64,000 nucleotides of DNA. It comes from Desulfosporosinus lacus DSM 15449 (GTDB taxonomy: Bacteria > Bacillota > Desulfitobacteriia > Desulfitobacteriales > Desulfitobacteriaceae). The position numbers and the translations under genes are program-made. Positions 25,289-34,295 of this stretch are shown here, piece by piece; the first letter of the stretch is position 1, and every line of letters starts with the position of its first letter. Below the pieces are notes generated by a model. That model saw only the letters and a program-made list of their open reading frames with translations, ran no database searches and had not been told where the DNA came from. The DNA lies in the NCBI RefSeq assembly GCF_900129935.1, contig NZ_FQXJ01000013.1:92257-156256 (forward strand). Direction: 5' to 3'.

Positions 25289-26989
25289 TTATGCTATTTC
25301 CAACTGAGGCGTTTCTGGAATTTTTAAAGTTACCACAGTTCCTTGTCCAGAATTACTAGTAATTGCAAATTCCGCCTGCCCATGGTATGCATATTTCAAT
25401 CTTTGTTCAATATTTTTAAGACCAATACCCAACCCTTTACTAGGAACAGTTACCCCTGATTGCAATAATTTCAGTTTTTCTTCAGGTATACCTATTCCAT
25501 TATCGACAATTCTAATAATCAGGAATCCTTCCTCCTTTACTGCAGAAATAATCACCTGCCCCCCTGAATTTAGAGGATAAATCCCATGTTTAATAGCATT
25601 TTCTATTAATGGTTGAAGTGTCAACCCTGGAAGTTGCCAATTCAAGACCTCTTCAGATATTTGTTCAATAACATTTAACCGATCTGAAAAGCGCGCTTGC
25701 TCAATCGCTAAATAGGCACGTATATGATCACATTCTTCACGCAACGAAACAAAGCGATCACCACTTTGGAGATTCTTTCTAAAAAAATCCCCTAATTCTA
25801 ATAGTAGATCCCTAGCCCTATTCGGATTCGTTCTGCAAAAGGACACAATCGTATTAATAGCGTTAAAAAGAAAGTGAGGATTAATTTGGGCTTGGAGTGC
25901 TTTTAGTTCCGCCTTACTTACTAAACGTGCTTTTGTTTCCAAGGCAGCAAGTTCCAATTGGGTCGAAAAAAGTTGCCCCAGTCCTGTTGCAAATTCTCGA
26001 TCAACTTTAGTTAAACTCCGTTTCCCCTGTCTGTATATTTTAAGTGTACCAACCACTGTGTGCTCGAAATGTAAAGGTACAATTAGAGCAGACCCTAAAC
26101 AGCAAGTACTATCTAAGCAACCGATTTCTTCTCTATTCAACGCTACCTTTATTTCACCTGTGCTTATTGACTCCATAGTTGCTCTTGTCTGGATCTCTAA
26201 GCCAGCGGTGTGATGGTCCGACCCCTTTCCTACGTGAGCTAAAACTAAATGATCCCCCGTAATAGATACCGCGGCAAAATCAGCACGTTCAAAAATTATC
26301 TCACACACTTTTTTAGCAGTCTCTTGATTTAGGCCCAAGCGTAAAATGGGCAACGTTAAGTTAGCAATATATAAGGCTTTTTGGGCCTGAAGGGCACCGA
26401 TTCGTTCTTCTTCAAGAATGGAATTTTGGGCAATTCCATAAAAAATCGCAATTCCTATACCATTCATAACAATCATTGGTGGTCCCATCGTTTTGACAAT
26501 ATCCCAACCATTGGGTGCTGGCAGAGTTACCAAAATCATAGCCATCTCTAATATTTCTGATCCAAATCCAATTAATGCAGTCTGTTTCCAACTAAATAGT
26601 TTGTTAGAAGAATATTTAGCAAGCATGCCAGCCAAGAAACCATTTAAGGCCGTGGCAATACCACAACTCAAGGCAGTTGCTCCTCCTAAGAGCAATCGAT
26701 GCCCACCCGCAATGATCCCTGCCCCCAAACCTATGACCGGCCCGCCTAAAAGTCCTCCAGCTACTACGCCTACAACTCTGGAATTAGCTAATGCACCATT
26801 TGTTGGCAAACTCATATACGTTCCAACAATCCCTATACTTCCAAATATTATAATAAGAAGAAGTCTTTCTCGTGTATTTATCATTCCTCGCATGGTTCTT
26901 TTAAATAGCGGCGTCAAACTTAATAAATAGGCAATAGTGACTAGTAAACTCGTATCAAACGCTAGTTGTTTAAAAAGACTGGAATTCAT
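25289..26989 (-). CDS. LytS-family sensor histidine kinase (5TM-LYT, GAF, HisKA-like, HATPase)
   Basis: A 566-residue membrane sensor kinase. The start is the ATG at 26989, with AAGGAG 9 bp upstream; the frame extends to 27019 without a ribosome site. Order: six or so helices of a 5TM-5TMR_LYT sensor (about 5-195, with GVVAGGLLGGPVIGLGAG), a GAF-like domain (about 210-350), the dimerisation/phosphoacceptor segment LKALQAQINPHFLFNAINT (His near residue 365) and an HATPase_c domain (LIENAIKHGIYP, VDNGIGIP, GLGIGLKN). LYT sensors respond to cell-wall state in some bacteria and to carboxylates such as pyruvate in others. The neighbouring permeases favour the second role. Confidence 0.93.
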   Translation of the reverse strand: MNSSLFKQLAFDTSLLVTIAYLLSLTPLFKRTMRGMINTRERLLLIIIFGSIGIVGTYMSLPTNGALANSRVVGVVAGGLLGGPVIGLGAGIIAGGHRLLLGGATALSCGIATALNGFLAGMLAKYSSNKLFSWKQTALIGFGSEILEMAMILVTLPAPNGWDIVKTMGPPMIVMNGIGIAIFYGIAQNSILEEERIGALQAQKALYIANLTLPILRLGLNQETAKKVCEIIFERADFAAVSITGDHLVLAHVGKGSDHHTAGLEIQTRATMESISTGEIKVALNREEIGCLDSTCCLGSALIVPLHFEHTVVGTLKIYRQGKRSLTKVDREFATGLGQLFSTQLELAALETKARLVSKAELKALQAQINPHFLFNAINTIVSFCRTNPNRARDLLLELGDFFRKNLQSGDRFVSLREECDHIRAYLAIEQARFSDRLNVIEQISEEVLNWQLPGLTLQPLIENAIKHGIYPLNSGGQVIISAVKEEGFLIIRIVDNGIGIPEEKLKLLQSGVTVPSKGLGIGLKNIEQRLKYAYHGQAEFAITSNSGQGTVVTLKIPETPQLEIA

Positions 26990-27163
26990 CTTCTGTATCT
27001 CCTTTGTGTAACAATTCACTAAATCAATTTAATCAAAAAGAAAATTTAATATCAATCCTATAGCTTATAGTATAAAATATCAAGCCAATACTCTTACCAA
27101 ATTACACCTTTAGAAGAGGAAGTCTCGCTCTGGTTTAAATAGTTCTGTTTCAGGAATAAACAT

Positions 27164-27215
27164 AAAGAATCTAAAGGCAGTTATCCATAAGATGATAACT
27201 GCCTTTAGATTCTTT
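27164..27215 (-). terminator. Terminator of the thioesterase gene, 22-bp perfect stem
   Basis: Arms 27164-27185 and 27194-27215 are exact inverted copies, 22 bp, with an 8-nt loop. They touch the stop codon of the thioesterase gene. The sequence after the stem on the minus strand is ATGTTTATTCC, so the T run lies within the stem end. Confidence 0.75.
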
Positions 27216-27642
27216 ATAAATCTGGATTATCCTCAATTCTTTTTATTGCCTCTCGAATTACTAAGGGTATTAGTTCTGTTTCAGATTTCTGATTATTGTA
27301 CATGACAAGAACTCCTTCCCCAAAAGCCACTTCTCCGAGTTTTTCACTCACTATTAAATACTCCATGACAAAGCTTGACTGACTCATCGATTTTACTCTT
27401 GCGCCTACGACTATCTGATCCGGAAATCTCAACGATTTTAGATATTTACAAGTAGTCTCAGCCAATACAGTCCCTGTACCAGTTATATTTCTCATTTGCA
27501 TTAGCCCAATTTCTTGAAAATACTGAATTCGTGCATTTTCAAAGTATCTAAAGTAGTTAATGTTATTTATATGACCTTGGGCGTCCATTTCACCCCATGC
27601 AATGGACATTTTCAAATGAACGGGAAAATCATGCAAATCCAT
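27214..27642 (-). CDS. Acyl-CoA thioesterase, 4HBT hot-dog family
   Basis: A single hot-dog-fold thioesterase of the 4-hydroxybenzoyl-CoA / YbgC type. The active-site segment WGEMDAQGHINNINYFRYFE has the catalytic Asp and is followed by ARIQYFQEIGL. From the ATG at 27642 the protein has 142 residues, the usual length. The frame also reaches a TTG at 27702 that overlaps the stop of the preceding gene, which would add 20 residues not typical of the family. It hydrolyses acyl-CoA or aryl-CoA esters. It follows the helicase pair on the same strand, which is probably coincidental. Confidence 0.87.
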   Translation of the reverse strand: MDLHDFPVHLKMSIAWGEMDAQGHINNINYFRYFENARIQYFQEIGLMQMRNITGTGTVLAETTCKYLKSLRFPDQIVVGARVKSMSQSSFVMEYLIVSEKLGEVAFGEGVLVMYNNQKSETELIPLVIREAIKRIEDNPDL

Positions 27643-27698
27643 CTTACCAAAGAGGCCACCTTTCTTCCAAAAACTGGTTCTGCGTTTGAAACAAACTC

Positions 27699-29393
27699 TC
27701 AAACTTCGTCAGAAGACCTTAAACGTTCAGCAACACCTTTTCCATCCAGAACACCCGGCAGAGGAAAGATGCCCTGTTTCTCCAAGAGCTTGCGCAGTTT
27801 TTCTGTATCACGAACAATCACGACGGTGGGACTGTATAATCCGAGCACATACTCCCGGTATTTACGAGACGAAGCGATAGATGCCGCTTGTTCCGGTGTG
27901 GTGCATTCCAAGAGGCTAAGTTGAACGAAGGTGACTTGACCAAAGGACTCAACCCATTGTTGGAGAGTGAGGACAAGGTTTTCGGGCAAAGGATATGCGC
28001 TTAGTTTTGTAAGCAAGGCCAGCACTTCAGAGGCAGGCACCCCTCGTTTCAGAGCGTTCATGAGATAATTTTTATCTAAGCGGTATTTAAGCATCTGGTC
28101 CTGCTGTTCTAGAAGGGCGAATTGACTTAGCTGCCAACGAGTCGACCAAGATGCAGAGCGGGGCAGTAATATTTCAAAGTTCGGTTGGACATATGCCGTA
28201 TCAGGACCAGTCGTTGGATAGACCTGATCAATGAGACACTTGATCTCAGAAACATAGTCTTCTACCTTTTGCATTTTTAATAATTTAGGGATAATAAACT
28301 GTCCCAATGGAGTAAGCCTCACTAAAATATCTTCCTGATATTCGCCCCAATCCAGTAAACCAAGGAAACGCATTGGGTCCAACAAGCTAATTACTCTATC
28401 CCTTGGAAACAAGGCACGTGAAAAGTCGGCTGGAATCAACTTACTCGCCTTTTGAGTCCAGCTTGTCCATTCAGTACAGTTGACCAATAACGGCAACATC
28501 AGAAAAAATCCTTTATTAGGAATAGTATTCAAGTGGAACGGAAAGATCTGGCAAAGCAAATCTTCTACTATAATCTGCTCTGTTAATTCTCTTCCCAATG
28601 CAGTCAGCGCTAACCGATCTCCTTTTGCCGAAATCAATTTAAAAAAATTCACCACTCCTAAAAGCCAGAAAAAATAACTCTCCATAGTAAAAAGTTTATC
28701 AGGCCGGGCAGGCTCAGTCAAAGCGGCCAGCACACGCTTTAAAGAGTTTTTGTTGACCTCACGAGCACGTGTGATCGAAACTTCGCCTTGCTCAACCATC
28801 ACTAGGAAATTAAAAATGTTATCTAAAGTACCTGACAGGTCGGCAGCATAGGATCGCAAGGGCTCGAGCTTAAGTAACTCCGGGTAAACTTGATCATTGA
28901 TAAACTGCCAAAACGCTTCAGTTACGCCTTTTTCAAGAGAAAGTAAATTCGAATAACGTCCTTCAACCATGAGACCGGCTTTCTTCCATTTGCTGATTAT
29001 CCTGATCGCTTCAGGATAATCAGGACCCAAAAGATCCCTGTCTAAATAACGAAAGCTATCATAGTTATAACTGTAGAACTGGTCAATACTCACGTCCTTA
29101 GGTTGCCTATAGACCGTGAAGGCAAGTAGAATTCGCTCCATCGGATCCATCTTGGCAAAATAGTCGGGCCAAGACTCTGGCTTAAGCTTCTTTTGAGGAA
29201 CTGCATTAGGTTTAGCCGCTGATTTGATGCTTGTTTTAGAGTTATGTTTATTGCTCGGCTCCAAGGGCCTGCTCGAAACCGCGTTCGTAGAAGAATTGTT
29301 TACTGAAGGCTGATCCTCTTCATGAGTAGGCGGCTTAAAACCAGGAGGCAATTTTTCTCCAAAAACTGGCCGCCATTTGGGAGTTTTAGACAT
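27699..29393 (-). CDS. Helicase-associated protein with XPB-like Helicase_C_3 domain
   Basis: A 564-residue protein encoded directly behind the XPB helicase (15-bp gap). The first 80 residues are low-complexity, rich in Pro, Ser and Asn. A central all-helical part follows. The segment from about 385 on (YVQPNFEILLPRSASW) matches the Helicase_C_3 domain found beside bacterial XPB-like helicases. The end aligns with the N-terminal region of the helicase itself: both show a YR-L-A-G-V--VL--L--Y/F-PLP pattern. No Walker motifs, so it is not a helicase on its own. Likely a dedicated partner or loader. Confidence 0.75.
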   Translation of the reverse strand: MSKTPKWRPVFGEKLPPGFKPPTHEEDQPSVNNSSTNAVSSRPLEPSNKHNSKTSIKSAAKPNAVPQKKLKPESWPDYFAKMDPMERILLAFTVYRQPKDVSIDQFYSYNYDSFRYLDRDLLGPDYPEAIRIISKWKKAGLMVEGRYSNLLSLEKGVTEAFWQFINDQVYPELLKLEPLRSYAADLSGTLDNIFNFLVMVEQGEVSITRAREVNKNSLKRVLAALTEPARPDKLFTMESYFFWLLGVVNFFKLISAKGDRLALTALGRELTEQIIVEDLLCQIFPFHLNTIPNKGFFLMLPLLVNCTEWTSWTQKASKLIPADFSRALFPRDRVISLLDPMRFLGLLDWGEYQEDILVRLTPLGQFIIPKLLKMQKVEDYVSEIKCLIDQVYPTTGPDTAYVQPNFEILLPRSASWSTRWQLSQFALLEQQDQMLKYRLDKNYLMNALKRGVPASEVLALLTKLSAYPLPENLVLTLQQWVESFGQVTFVQLSLLECTTPEQAASIASSRKYREYVLGLYSPTVVIVRDTEKLRKLLEKQGIFPLPGVLDGKGVAERLRSSDEV

Positions 29394-29408
29394 GGTTCAA
29401 AATCCTCC

Positions 29409-31106
29409 TCATTCAAGATTTTCTTCGATCATGATCTTATATGCATACCCTTGTTCGGTGAGAAAAAGCTGACGGTGCATAGCAAATTCCTGTTCCTTGG
29501 TATCCTTTGTAACCAAGCTGTAGAAATAAGCTTTACTCTCTCCTTGCTTAGGCCGCAATATTCGGCCTAACCTTTGCGCCTCTTCCTGCCGGGATCCAAA
29601 GGTACCGGAGACTTGAATGGCTACATTGGCATCCGGTAAATCGATGGCAAAATTGGCCACTTTAGATACCACTAAACGACGCAGGCGGCCGCTTCGAAAT
29701 TCTTCATAGAGACGGTCACGTTCCCGTTGCGGAGTTTTACCCGTAATTAAGGGTGCATCCAGCTCACAGGCCAGCATTTCCAGCTGCCGGACATACTGTC
29801 CAATCACCAACACTAAATCATCACGATGTCGCTCTATCAACTCAGACACCTTGTCCGACTTGAGAGGATTCTCCGCCGCCAACCGGAATTTCTCTTTTTC
29901 CTCCGCTAAGGCATAGTCCATCCGGCGAGCTTTACTCATTGGGATTCTCCACTCCATGCACTCAGCCGTGGCAATCCACCCTTGTGATTCTAAGATCTTC
30001 CAGGGGACATCCATTTTCTTAGGACCTATCAAAGTAAAAACTTCATCCTCCTTGCCATCTTCCCGCACTAAGGTTGCTGTCAAACCTAGGCGTCGCTTGG
30101 CCTGCAAATCGGCTGTGGCACGAAAGACTGGTGCAGGTAACAGATGCACCTCATCATAGATAATCAGTCCCCAGTTCTTTTCATTAAATACATGAAAGTG
30201 ACTAAAGTTCCCGTCAACACGAGAGCGATGGGTAAGAATTTGGTACGTAGCTACAGTGACCGGGCAGATCTCTTTTTTCCCACCTGTATATTCCCCTATC
30301 TGCGAAATATCCAGGGTGGTTTTATCCGTCAATTCGCGCAGCCATTGCTTGACAGCACTCGTATTTGTCGTCAAGATCAGAGTCTCACACTGCAATTCCA
30401 TCATCACACCCATGCCGATGACAGTCTTACCCGCACCGCATGGCAACACTAAAACTCCACTTCCACCATGCACCGAACCTTGCTGATGAAAGGTTGCGAC
30501 GGCTTCTTGCTGGTATGACCGCAGGGCAAAGGGTTCACTCTCAGAATTGTCGGTACGCCAGGCCATCGGCAAAGGGGTACCTGCCATATAACCCGCTAAG
30601 TCTTCGACTGGATAAAAAAGCTTCATCAGGAGTTGTTTCAATTGCCCGCGTGCTTCTGGGTTGATCTCTGCACGGGTAGAGGAACTTTGGGAATCGTCAT
30701 TCCTGTCATCGTCCCCAAGCAAGGGCTTGACCTCTTTATGACGGACGATTTCCAAGATGATCAAAGGGTCCTCCGCAGTCAGAAATAGCTTATTATCCTC
30801 TCGAACAAGTTTTACTAAGCCGTAGCGACCCATAAGCTGCTGAATTTCTGTACGTACCGAGTCAGGCAGAGGGAATTTACTGTAGCGCTCCAGACCATTT
30901 AATACATCGGCAACTGAAACCCCGCTAGAGGCTGCGTTCCATAACGATAACGGAGTAATCCGGTAAGTATGGATATACTCCGGGCTTTTTTCCAATTCTG
31001 CAAAGATGGCTAATGTATCGCGAGCTTCTTCATATAGAGGATTATGTACTTCCAACAGAACCGATCGATCGCTTTGGATGATCACAGGGTTGGTTGCAGA
31101 TGACAT
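29409..31106 (-). CDS. XPB/Rad25-type DNA helicase
   Basis: A 565-residue superfamily 2 DNA helicase of the bacterial XPB family. The start is the ATG at 31106, with GAAGGAGA 5 bp upstream. The N-terminal part (about 1-190) holds a Helicase_C_3-like module. The motor follows: Walker A VLPCGAGKTVIGMG, DEVH box IIYDEVHLLPAP, GLTATLVREDG with the XPB RED motif, and motif VI EEAQRLGRILRPKQGE. XPB enzymes translocate 3'-5' and unwind DNA in repair. The adjacent partner gene argues for a two-protein complex. No nuclease Bax1 homologue is visible next to it. Confidence 0.93.
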   Translation of the reverse strand: MSSATNPVIIQSDRSVLLEVHNPLYEEARDTLAIFAELEKSPEYIHTYRITPLSLWNAASSGVSVADVLNGLERYSKFPLPDSVRTEIQQLMGRYGLVKLVREDNKLFLTAEDPLIILEIVRHKEVKPLLGDDDRNDDSQSSSTRAEINPEARGQLKQLLMKLFYPVEDLAGYMAGTPLPMAWRTDNSESEPFALRSYQQEAVATFHQQGSVHGGSGVLVLPCGAGKTVIGMGVMMELQCETLILTTNTSAVKQWLRELTDKTTLDISQIGEYTGGKKEICPVTVATYQILTHRSRVDGNFSHFHVFNEKNWGLIIYDEVHLLPAPVFRATADLQAKRRLGLTATLVREDGKEDEVFTLIGPKKMDVPWKILESQGWIATAECMEWRIPMSKARRMDYALAEEKEKFRLAAENPLKSDKVSELIERHRDDLVLVIGQYVRQLEMLACELDAPLITGKTPQRERDRLYEEFRSGRLRRLVVSKVANFAIDLPDANVAIQVSGTFGSRQEEAQRLGRILRPKQGESKAYFYSLVTKDTKEQEFAMHRQLFLTEQGYAYKIMIEENLE

Positions 31107-31150
31107 CAGGGTCTCCTTCTTCCGATTAAATTCGTCATAATTATAGCATA

Positions 31151-31180
31151 AAAAAGAGCACTGCAAAGAGTGCTCTTTTA
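31151..31180 (-). terminator. Terminator of the ABC exporter operon
   Basis: AAAAGAGCACT / AGTGCTCTTTT stem with a 6-nt loop and a minus-strand T run, between the permease gene and the XPB gene. Confidence 0.85.
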
Positions 31181-31252
31181 CAAATGCCAGTTCATACAGT
31201 CTTTCCTTTTACTGCGCTCTAACATATTAGGCAGTACTCCTTATTTTGAAGC

Positions 31253-32425
31253 CTAAACGTGTCTAAGTGCATCTATTGGATTCAATCTGCTGGCTTTTCT
31301 TGCCGGAGCCAAGCCAAAGATAGTCCCTACCGCTGCGGAAAAACCTACTGCAAGTATAATTGTCCATGCTGTAATAGTAAACGTAAAGTCCATTATAACA
31401 GCTGCGGATAAGGCGATTATTATCCCTAGGATCAATCCTAGTATACCGCCAAATAAGGAAATAAAGATGGACTCAATGAGAAACTGCAATTGAATTTGGG
31501 CAGGTTCTGCCCCTAGGGCCTTCCTGAGTCCAATTTCCGTGGTGCGTTCAGTAACGGATACTAACATCATGTTCATAATTCCAATTCCGCCTACAAGCAA
31601 GGAAATTGAGGCGATACCAGCAAGCAAAAGCGTCAGCATACCTGTTATATTACCGATAACATCAATTATATTCTGCATATTAAGCACACTGAAAGTGTTT
31701 TCGCGGTAGTTAAAAGCAGAATTTAAAATTGTAGTCAGATCATTGGTAATACTCTCTGACTCGTTGGCATCGCTCATATACACATCAACACTTGTAATGT
31801 TTCTCACTCCCAGTGTTTTCATCGCCGAGGTGTATGGCATAATGACCGTATTGTTGGTTGAACCCAAGATCGAACCGCTAGATTCATTTAAAACTCCAAC
31901 CAGGGTAACCGTGTTACCATTGATCAATATTTGTTGACCAACAGGCTCAGTCCCGAAAAACAGCTCTTTTGCGAGATCGTAGCCTATTACTGCAATTGAA
32001 TTTTTGTTATTAACATCAAGGATATTTACCCCTCTGCCCCTTGCTAAAATATCCGATTCTTTTTTGAAGTAAACTTCATTTTTACCTTCCACTGAAACCC
32101 CTGTTTTAACATTACGGTCATATACAAGCGAGGTCTTACCCGAAACAGTTGGCGAAACCCCACTGACATTATTAACCCGTGAAAGCTGCACTAAATCGTT
32201 TTCATTCAGCCCTTGCTTTAAACGTGTTCCCATGGCTTGAATGGTAATTTTATCAGCACCCAACGATGATATCTGGCTTGTAATGCTACCTGTTGCCCCC
32301 TGTACTATGGTAATCAACGCAATGATTGAGGAGACCCCTATTAACACACCCAGTACGGTTAAAAAGGAACGCATCTTATTATGAATTATATTGCTCCAAG
32401 CCATTTTCATAGATTCTTTTAACAT
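31253..32425 (-). CDS. MacB/FtsX-type ABC transporter permease
   Basis: A 390-residue permease with the MacB layout: one N-terminal helix (MRSFLTVLGVLIGVSSIIAL), a large extracytoplasmic MacB_PCD domain (about 45-250) and three C-terminal FtsX helices (GGIGIMNMMLVSVTERTTEI, then two more), ending KASRLNPIDALRHV. These systems couple ATP hydrolysis to movement of an extracellular adaptor and export peptides, antibiotics or lipoproteins. The start overlaps the stop of the ATPase gene (TAATG). Third gene of the adaptor-ATPase-permease operon. Confidence 0.92.
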   Translation of the reverse strand: MLKESMKMAWSNIIHNKMRSFLTVLGVLIGVSSIIALITIVQGATGSITSQISSLGADKITIQAMGTRLKQGLNENDLVQLSRVNNVSGVSPTVSGKTSLVYDRNVKTGVSVEGKNEVYFKKESDILARGRGVNILDVNNKNSIAVIGYDLAKELFFGTEPVGQQILINGNTVTLVGVLNESSGSILGSTNNTVIMPYTSAMKTLGVRNITSVDVYMSDANESESITNDLTTILNSAFNYRENTFSVLNMQNIIDVIGNITGMLTLLLAGIASISLLVGGIGIMNMMLVSVTERTTEIGLRKALGAEPAQIQLQFLIESIFISLFGGILGLILGIIIALSAAVIMDFTFTITAWTIILAVGFSAAVGTIFGLAPARKASRLNPIDALRHV

Positions 32426-33108
32426 TAGCTCACAGCCCCCTCATTTAAGCATCCGTCAAGGATATTTACGATTCTTTTGGAGTATCTTGCGATGTTGGTA
32501 TCATGAGTAATCATAATAATCGTTCTTCCCTCATCATTTAGTTCTTTAAAGAGCTGCATTATCTGCTGTCCAGTTTTCTGGTCAAGTGCACCGGTCGGCT
32601 CGTCTGCAAGCAGGATCGTCGGTTCAGTCACTACAGAACGGGCAATAGCAACACGCTGTTGTTGTCCGCCTGAAAGCTGGTTGGGGTAATTGTTCATTTT
32701 ATCCGCCAGACCTACACGTCCAAGGATTTCAGCCGCCCTTTTATGGCGATTTTCCGGAGATACTCCAGCATAAATCATCGGCAGCTCTACGTTTTCAAGG
32801 GCAGTCAATCTTTGCAGAAGCTGAAAGCTCTGAAAGACAAAACCTATTTCTCGATTGCGTATTCGTGCCAATTCCTTTTCGTCTAAATCTTCAACATCGT
32901 TATTGGCCAAAATATACTTTCCACTGGTAGGAACGTCAAGACAACCAATAATATTCATTAAGGTAGATTTGCCGGACCCGGAGGGCCCTAGAATAGATAC
33001 AAACTCTCCTTCATTGATTTTTAGGTTAATTTTATTAAGTACCACAAGCTCTTCAGCATCTAGGAAGTAGCATTTGACAATGTCCAGCATATTTAAGATT
33101 TCACTCAT
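32425..33108 (-). CDS. MacB/LolD-type ABC transporter ATPase
   Basis: A 227-residue ATP-binding subunit. Walker [15 protein letters not shown]-loop FVFQSFQLL, signature [15 protein letters not shown], Walker [13 protein letters not shown] and switch His in IIMITHD are all intact. Full-length for the LolD/MacB group. It overlaps its neighbours at both ends (ATGA-type and TAATG), showing translational coupling within the operon. Confidence 0.95.
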   Translation of the reverse strand: MSEILNMLDIVKCYFLDAEELVVLNKINLKINEGEFVSILGPSGSGKSTLMNIIGCLDVPTSGKYILANNDVEDLDEKELARIRNREIGFVFQSFQLLQRLTALENVELPMIYAGVSPENRHKRAAEILGRVGLADKMNNYPNQLSGGQQQRVAIARSVVTEPTILLADEPTGALDQKTGQQIMQLFKELNDEGRTIIMITHDTNIARYSKRIVNILDGCLNEGAVS

Positions 33109-34016
33109 TGACCCATACCACCTTCAACACCGCCTTTAGTCGATTCGTCCCTGTCTTGCCCCATTTGTGCGCCCGGACCAAAATCAGCAGACTTAGCAGT
33201 TGGCGGGACTAATACAATATCATTGGCAGTTACTCCACTTTTAATTTCTGCAAGTACGCCATCATTAATACCAAGGGTCAACTGAACAGTTTTCGGCAAG
33301 TTATTGCTGTCTTTTATCAACACATAAGGGCTGTTTTGAGCGTCAAACTGTATTGCAGACATTGGCAGAAGCACGACATTAGTAACACTTTGATTGATAA
33401 CCTTGGCCTCTGCCGACATACCTGTACGGAGGTTGTTATCCTTAGCGAGTGAAATAGTCGCTGTAAAATTTGTAACCCCGTTTGCATATTCCCCTTCCTT
33501 AGATACATCCGTAATCTTTCCGCTAATATCTTTCTTTAATGAATGAATGGTAACGGCGGCATCCTTGTCCTTGGAAACAGCTGACAGGTCGTACTCATCA
33601 ACTTGTACTTTCAGCTGCAAATCTGTATAGTCCACAATATCAATCAACTTTGCGCCAGGCATAAGCTGTGCATTTTCTTCCGCATAAATGCCAGAGACTT
33701 CTCCCGCGATCTTAGACTTCATTTCTCCGCCCCCAACTGTCGTCATTAATACAGTACCAGTTGTAACTTCTTCCTCCTCTTTAACCTTAATCTCTTTAAC
33801 TTGCATCGCCTTATCCGCAAAAACAGTCTGTCTATTTTTAGCTTCAATGCTGCCTGAGAAGCTGTAATTAGTGGCTAAATTACCGGTCGTCGGTCTGACC
33901 TCAGTATAGTCTGTTTTTTTGGGCCTAAGATATAAGGCAATAGCTAAAGCCAAAACTAATACCCCTATAATTGACCATATAATGACTTTTCTATTGCCCG
34001 TTTTTTTGTTTTTCAT
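33105..34016 (-). CDS. MacA/HlyD-type membrane fusion adaptor
   Basis: An adaptor protein of about 303 residues. The ATG at 34016 has a GAGGT site; a GTG seven codons upstream does not. An N-terminal signal anchor (VIIWSIIGVLVLALAIALYL) is followed by barrel-sandwich parts (SGSIEAKNRQTVFADKAMQVKE..., written in part) and a beta-barrel region. The hairpin between them is short, as in Gram-positive members. The C-terminal tail is rich in Gly, Asp and Met. First gene of the exporter operon. It would link the MacB-like permease to its extracellular substrate. Confidence 0.88.
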   Translation of the reverse strand: MKNKKTGNRKVIIWSIIGVLVLALAIALYLRPKKTDYTEVRPTTGNLATNYSFSGSIEAKNRQTVFADKAMQVKEIKVKEEEEVTTGTVLMTTVGGGEMKSKIAGEVSGIYAEENAQLMPGAKLIDIVDYTDLQLKVQVDEYDLSAVSKDKDAAVTIHSLKKDISGKITDVSKEGEYANGVTNFTATISLAKDNNLRTGMSAEAKVINQSVTNVVLLPMSAIQFDAQNSPYVLIKDSNNLPKTVQLTLGINDGVLAEIKSGVTANDIVLVPPTAKSADFGPGAQMGQDRDESTKGGVEGGMGQ

Positions 34017-34112
34017 CAAACTTACCTCATCTTTCACATTGCTTTTTTAGCAGTTTACCTATTAATTGTGGTAATATACCCCTATCCATAATAGTTCAAT
34101 CAAACGCAATAT

Positions 34113-34141
34113 AAAAAATCCCCACCTAATAGGTGAGGATT
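34113..34141 (-). terminator. Terminator after glcDF and the aldolase relic
   Basis: On the minus strand AATCCTCACCT / AGGTGGGGATT followed by TTTTTATATT. Stem sequence and mismatch are identical to the rubrerythrin terminator at 14915-14959. Confidence 0.8.
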
Positions 34142-34264
34142 CCGAATCATTTCTGCCAATTGCCCATTCATGGAAACTGTCTCTATAGAGTTCTGATTTA
34201 TTTTGTGAGCCTTTTAATACAGGTGTTGGAATTGGAGCATAAATCCCGTTTAATTAAATGACAT
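34130..34264 (-). pseudogene. Relic 5' end of a DapA-family aldolase gene
   Basis: GAGGAGG and an ATG (34264) are followed by ATGTCATTTAATTAAACG, which aligns with the start of the intact aldolase gene at 2902 (ATGTCGTTTGAATTGAAG) after loss of one base. In the shifted frame the product reads NGIYAPIPTPVLKG, matching KGVYAPIPTPFVDG. About 40 codons remain; the rest of the gene is gone and a terminator follows. It would have been the third gene of the glcD-glcF operon. Confidence 0.7.
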
Positions 34265-34295
34265 ACTTAAATACCTCCTCAATAGATTAATATTT

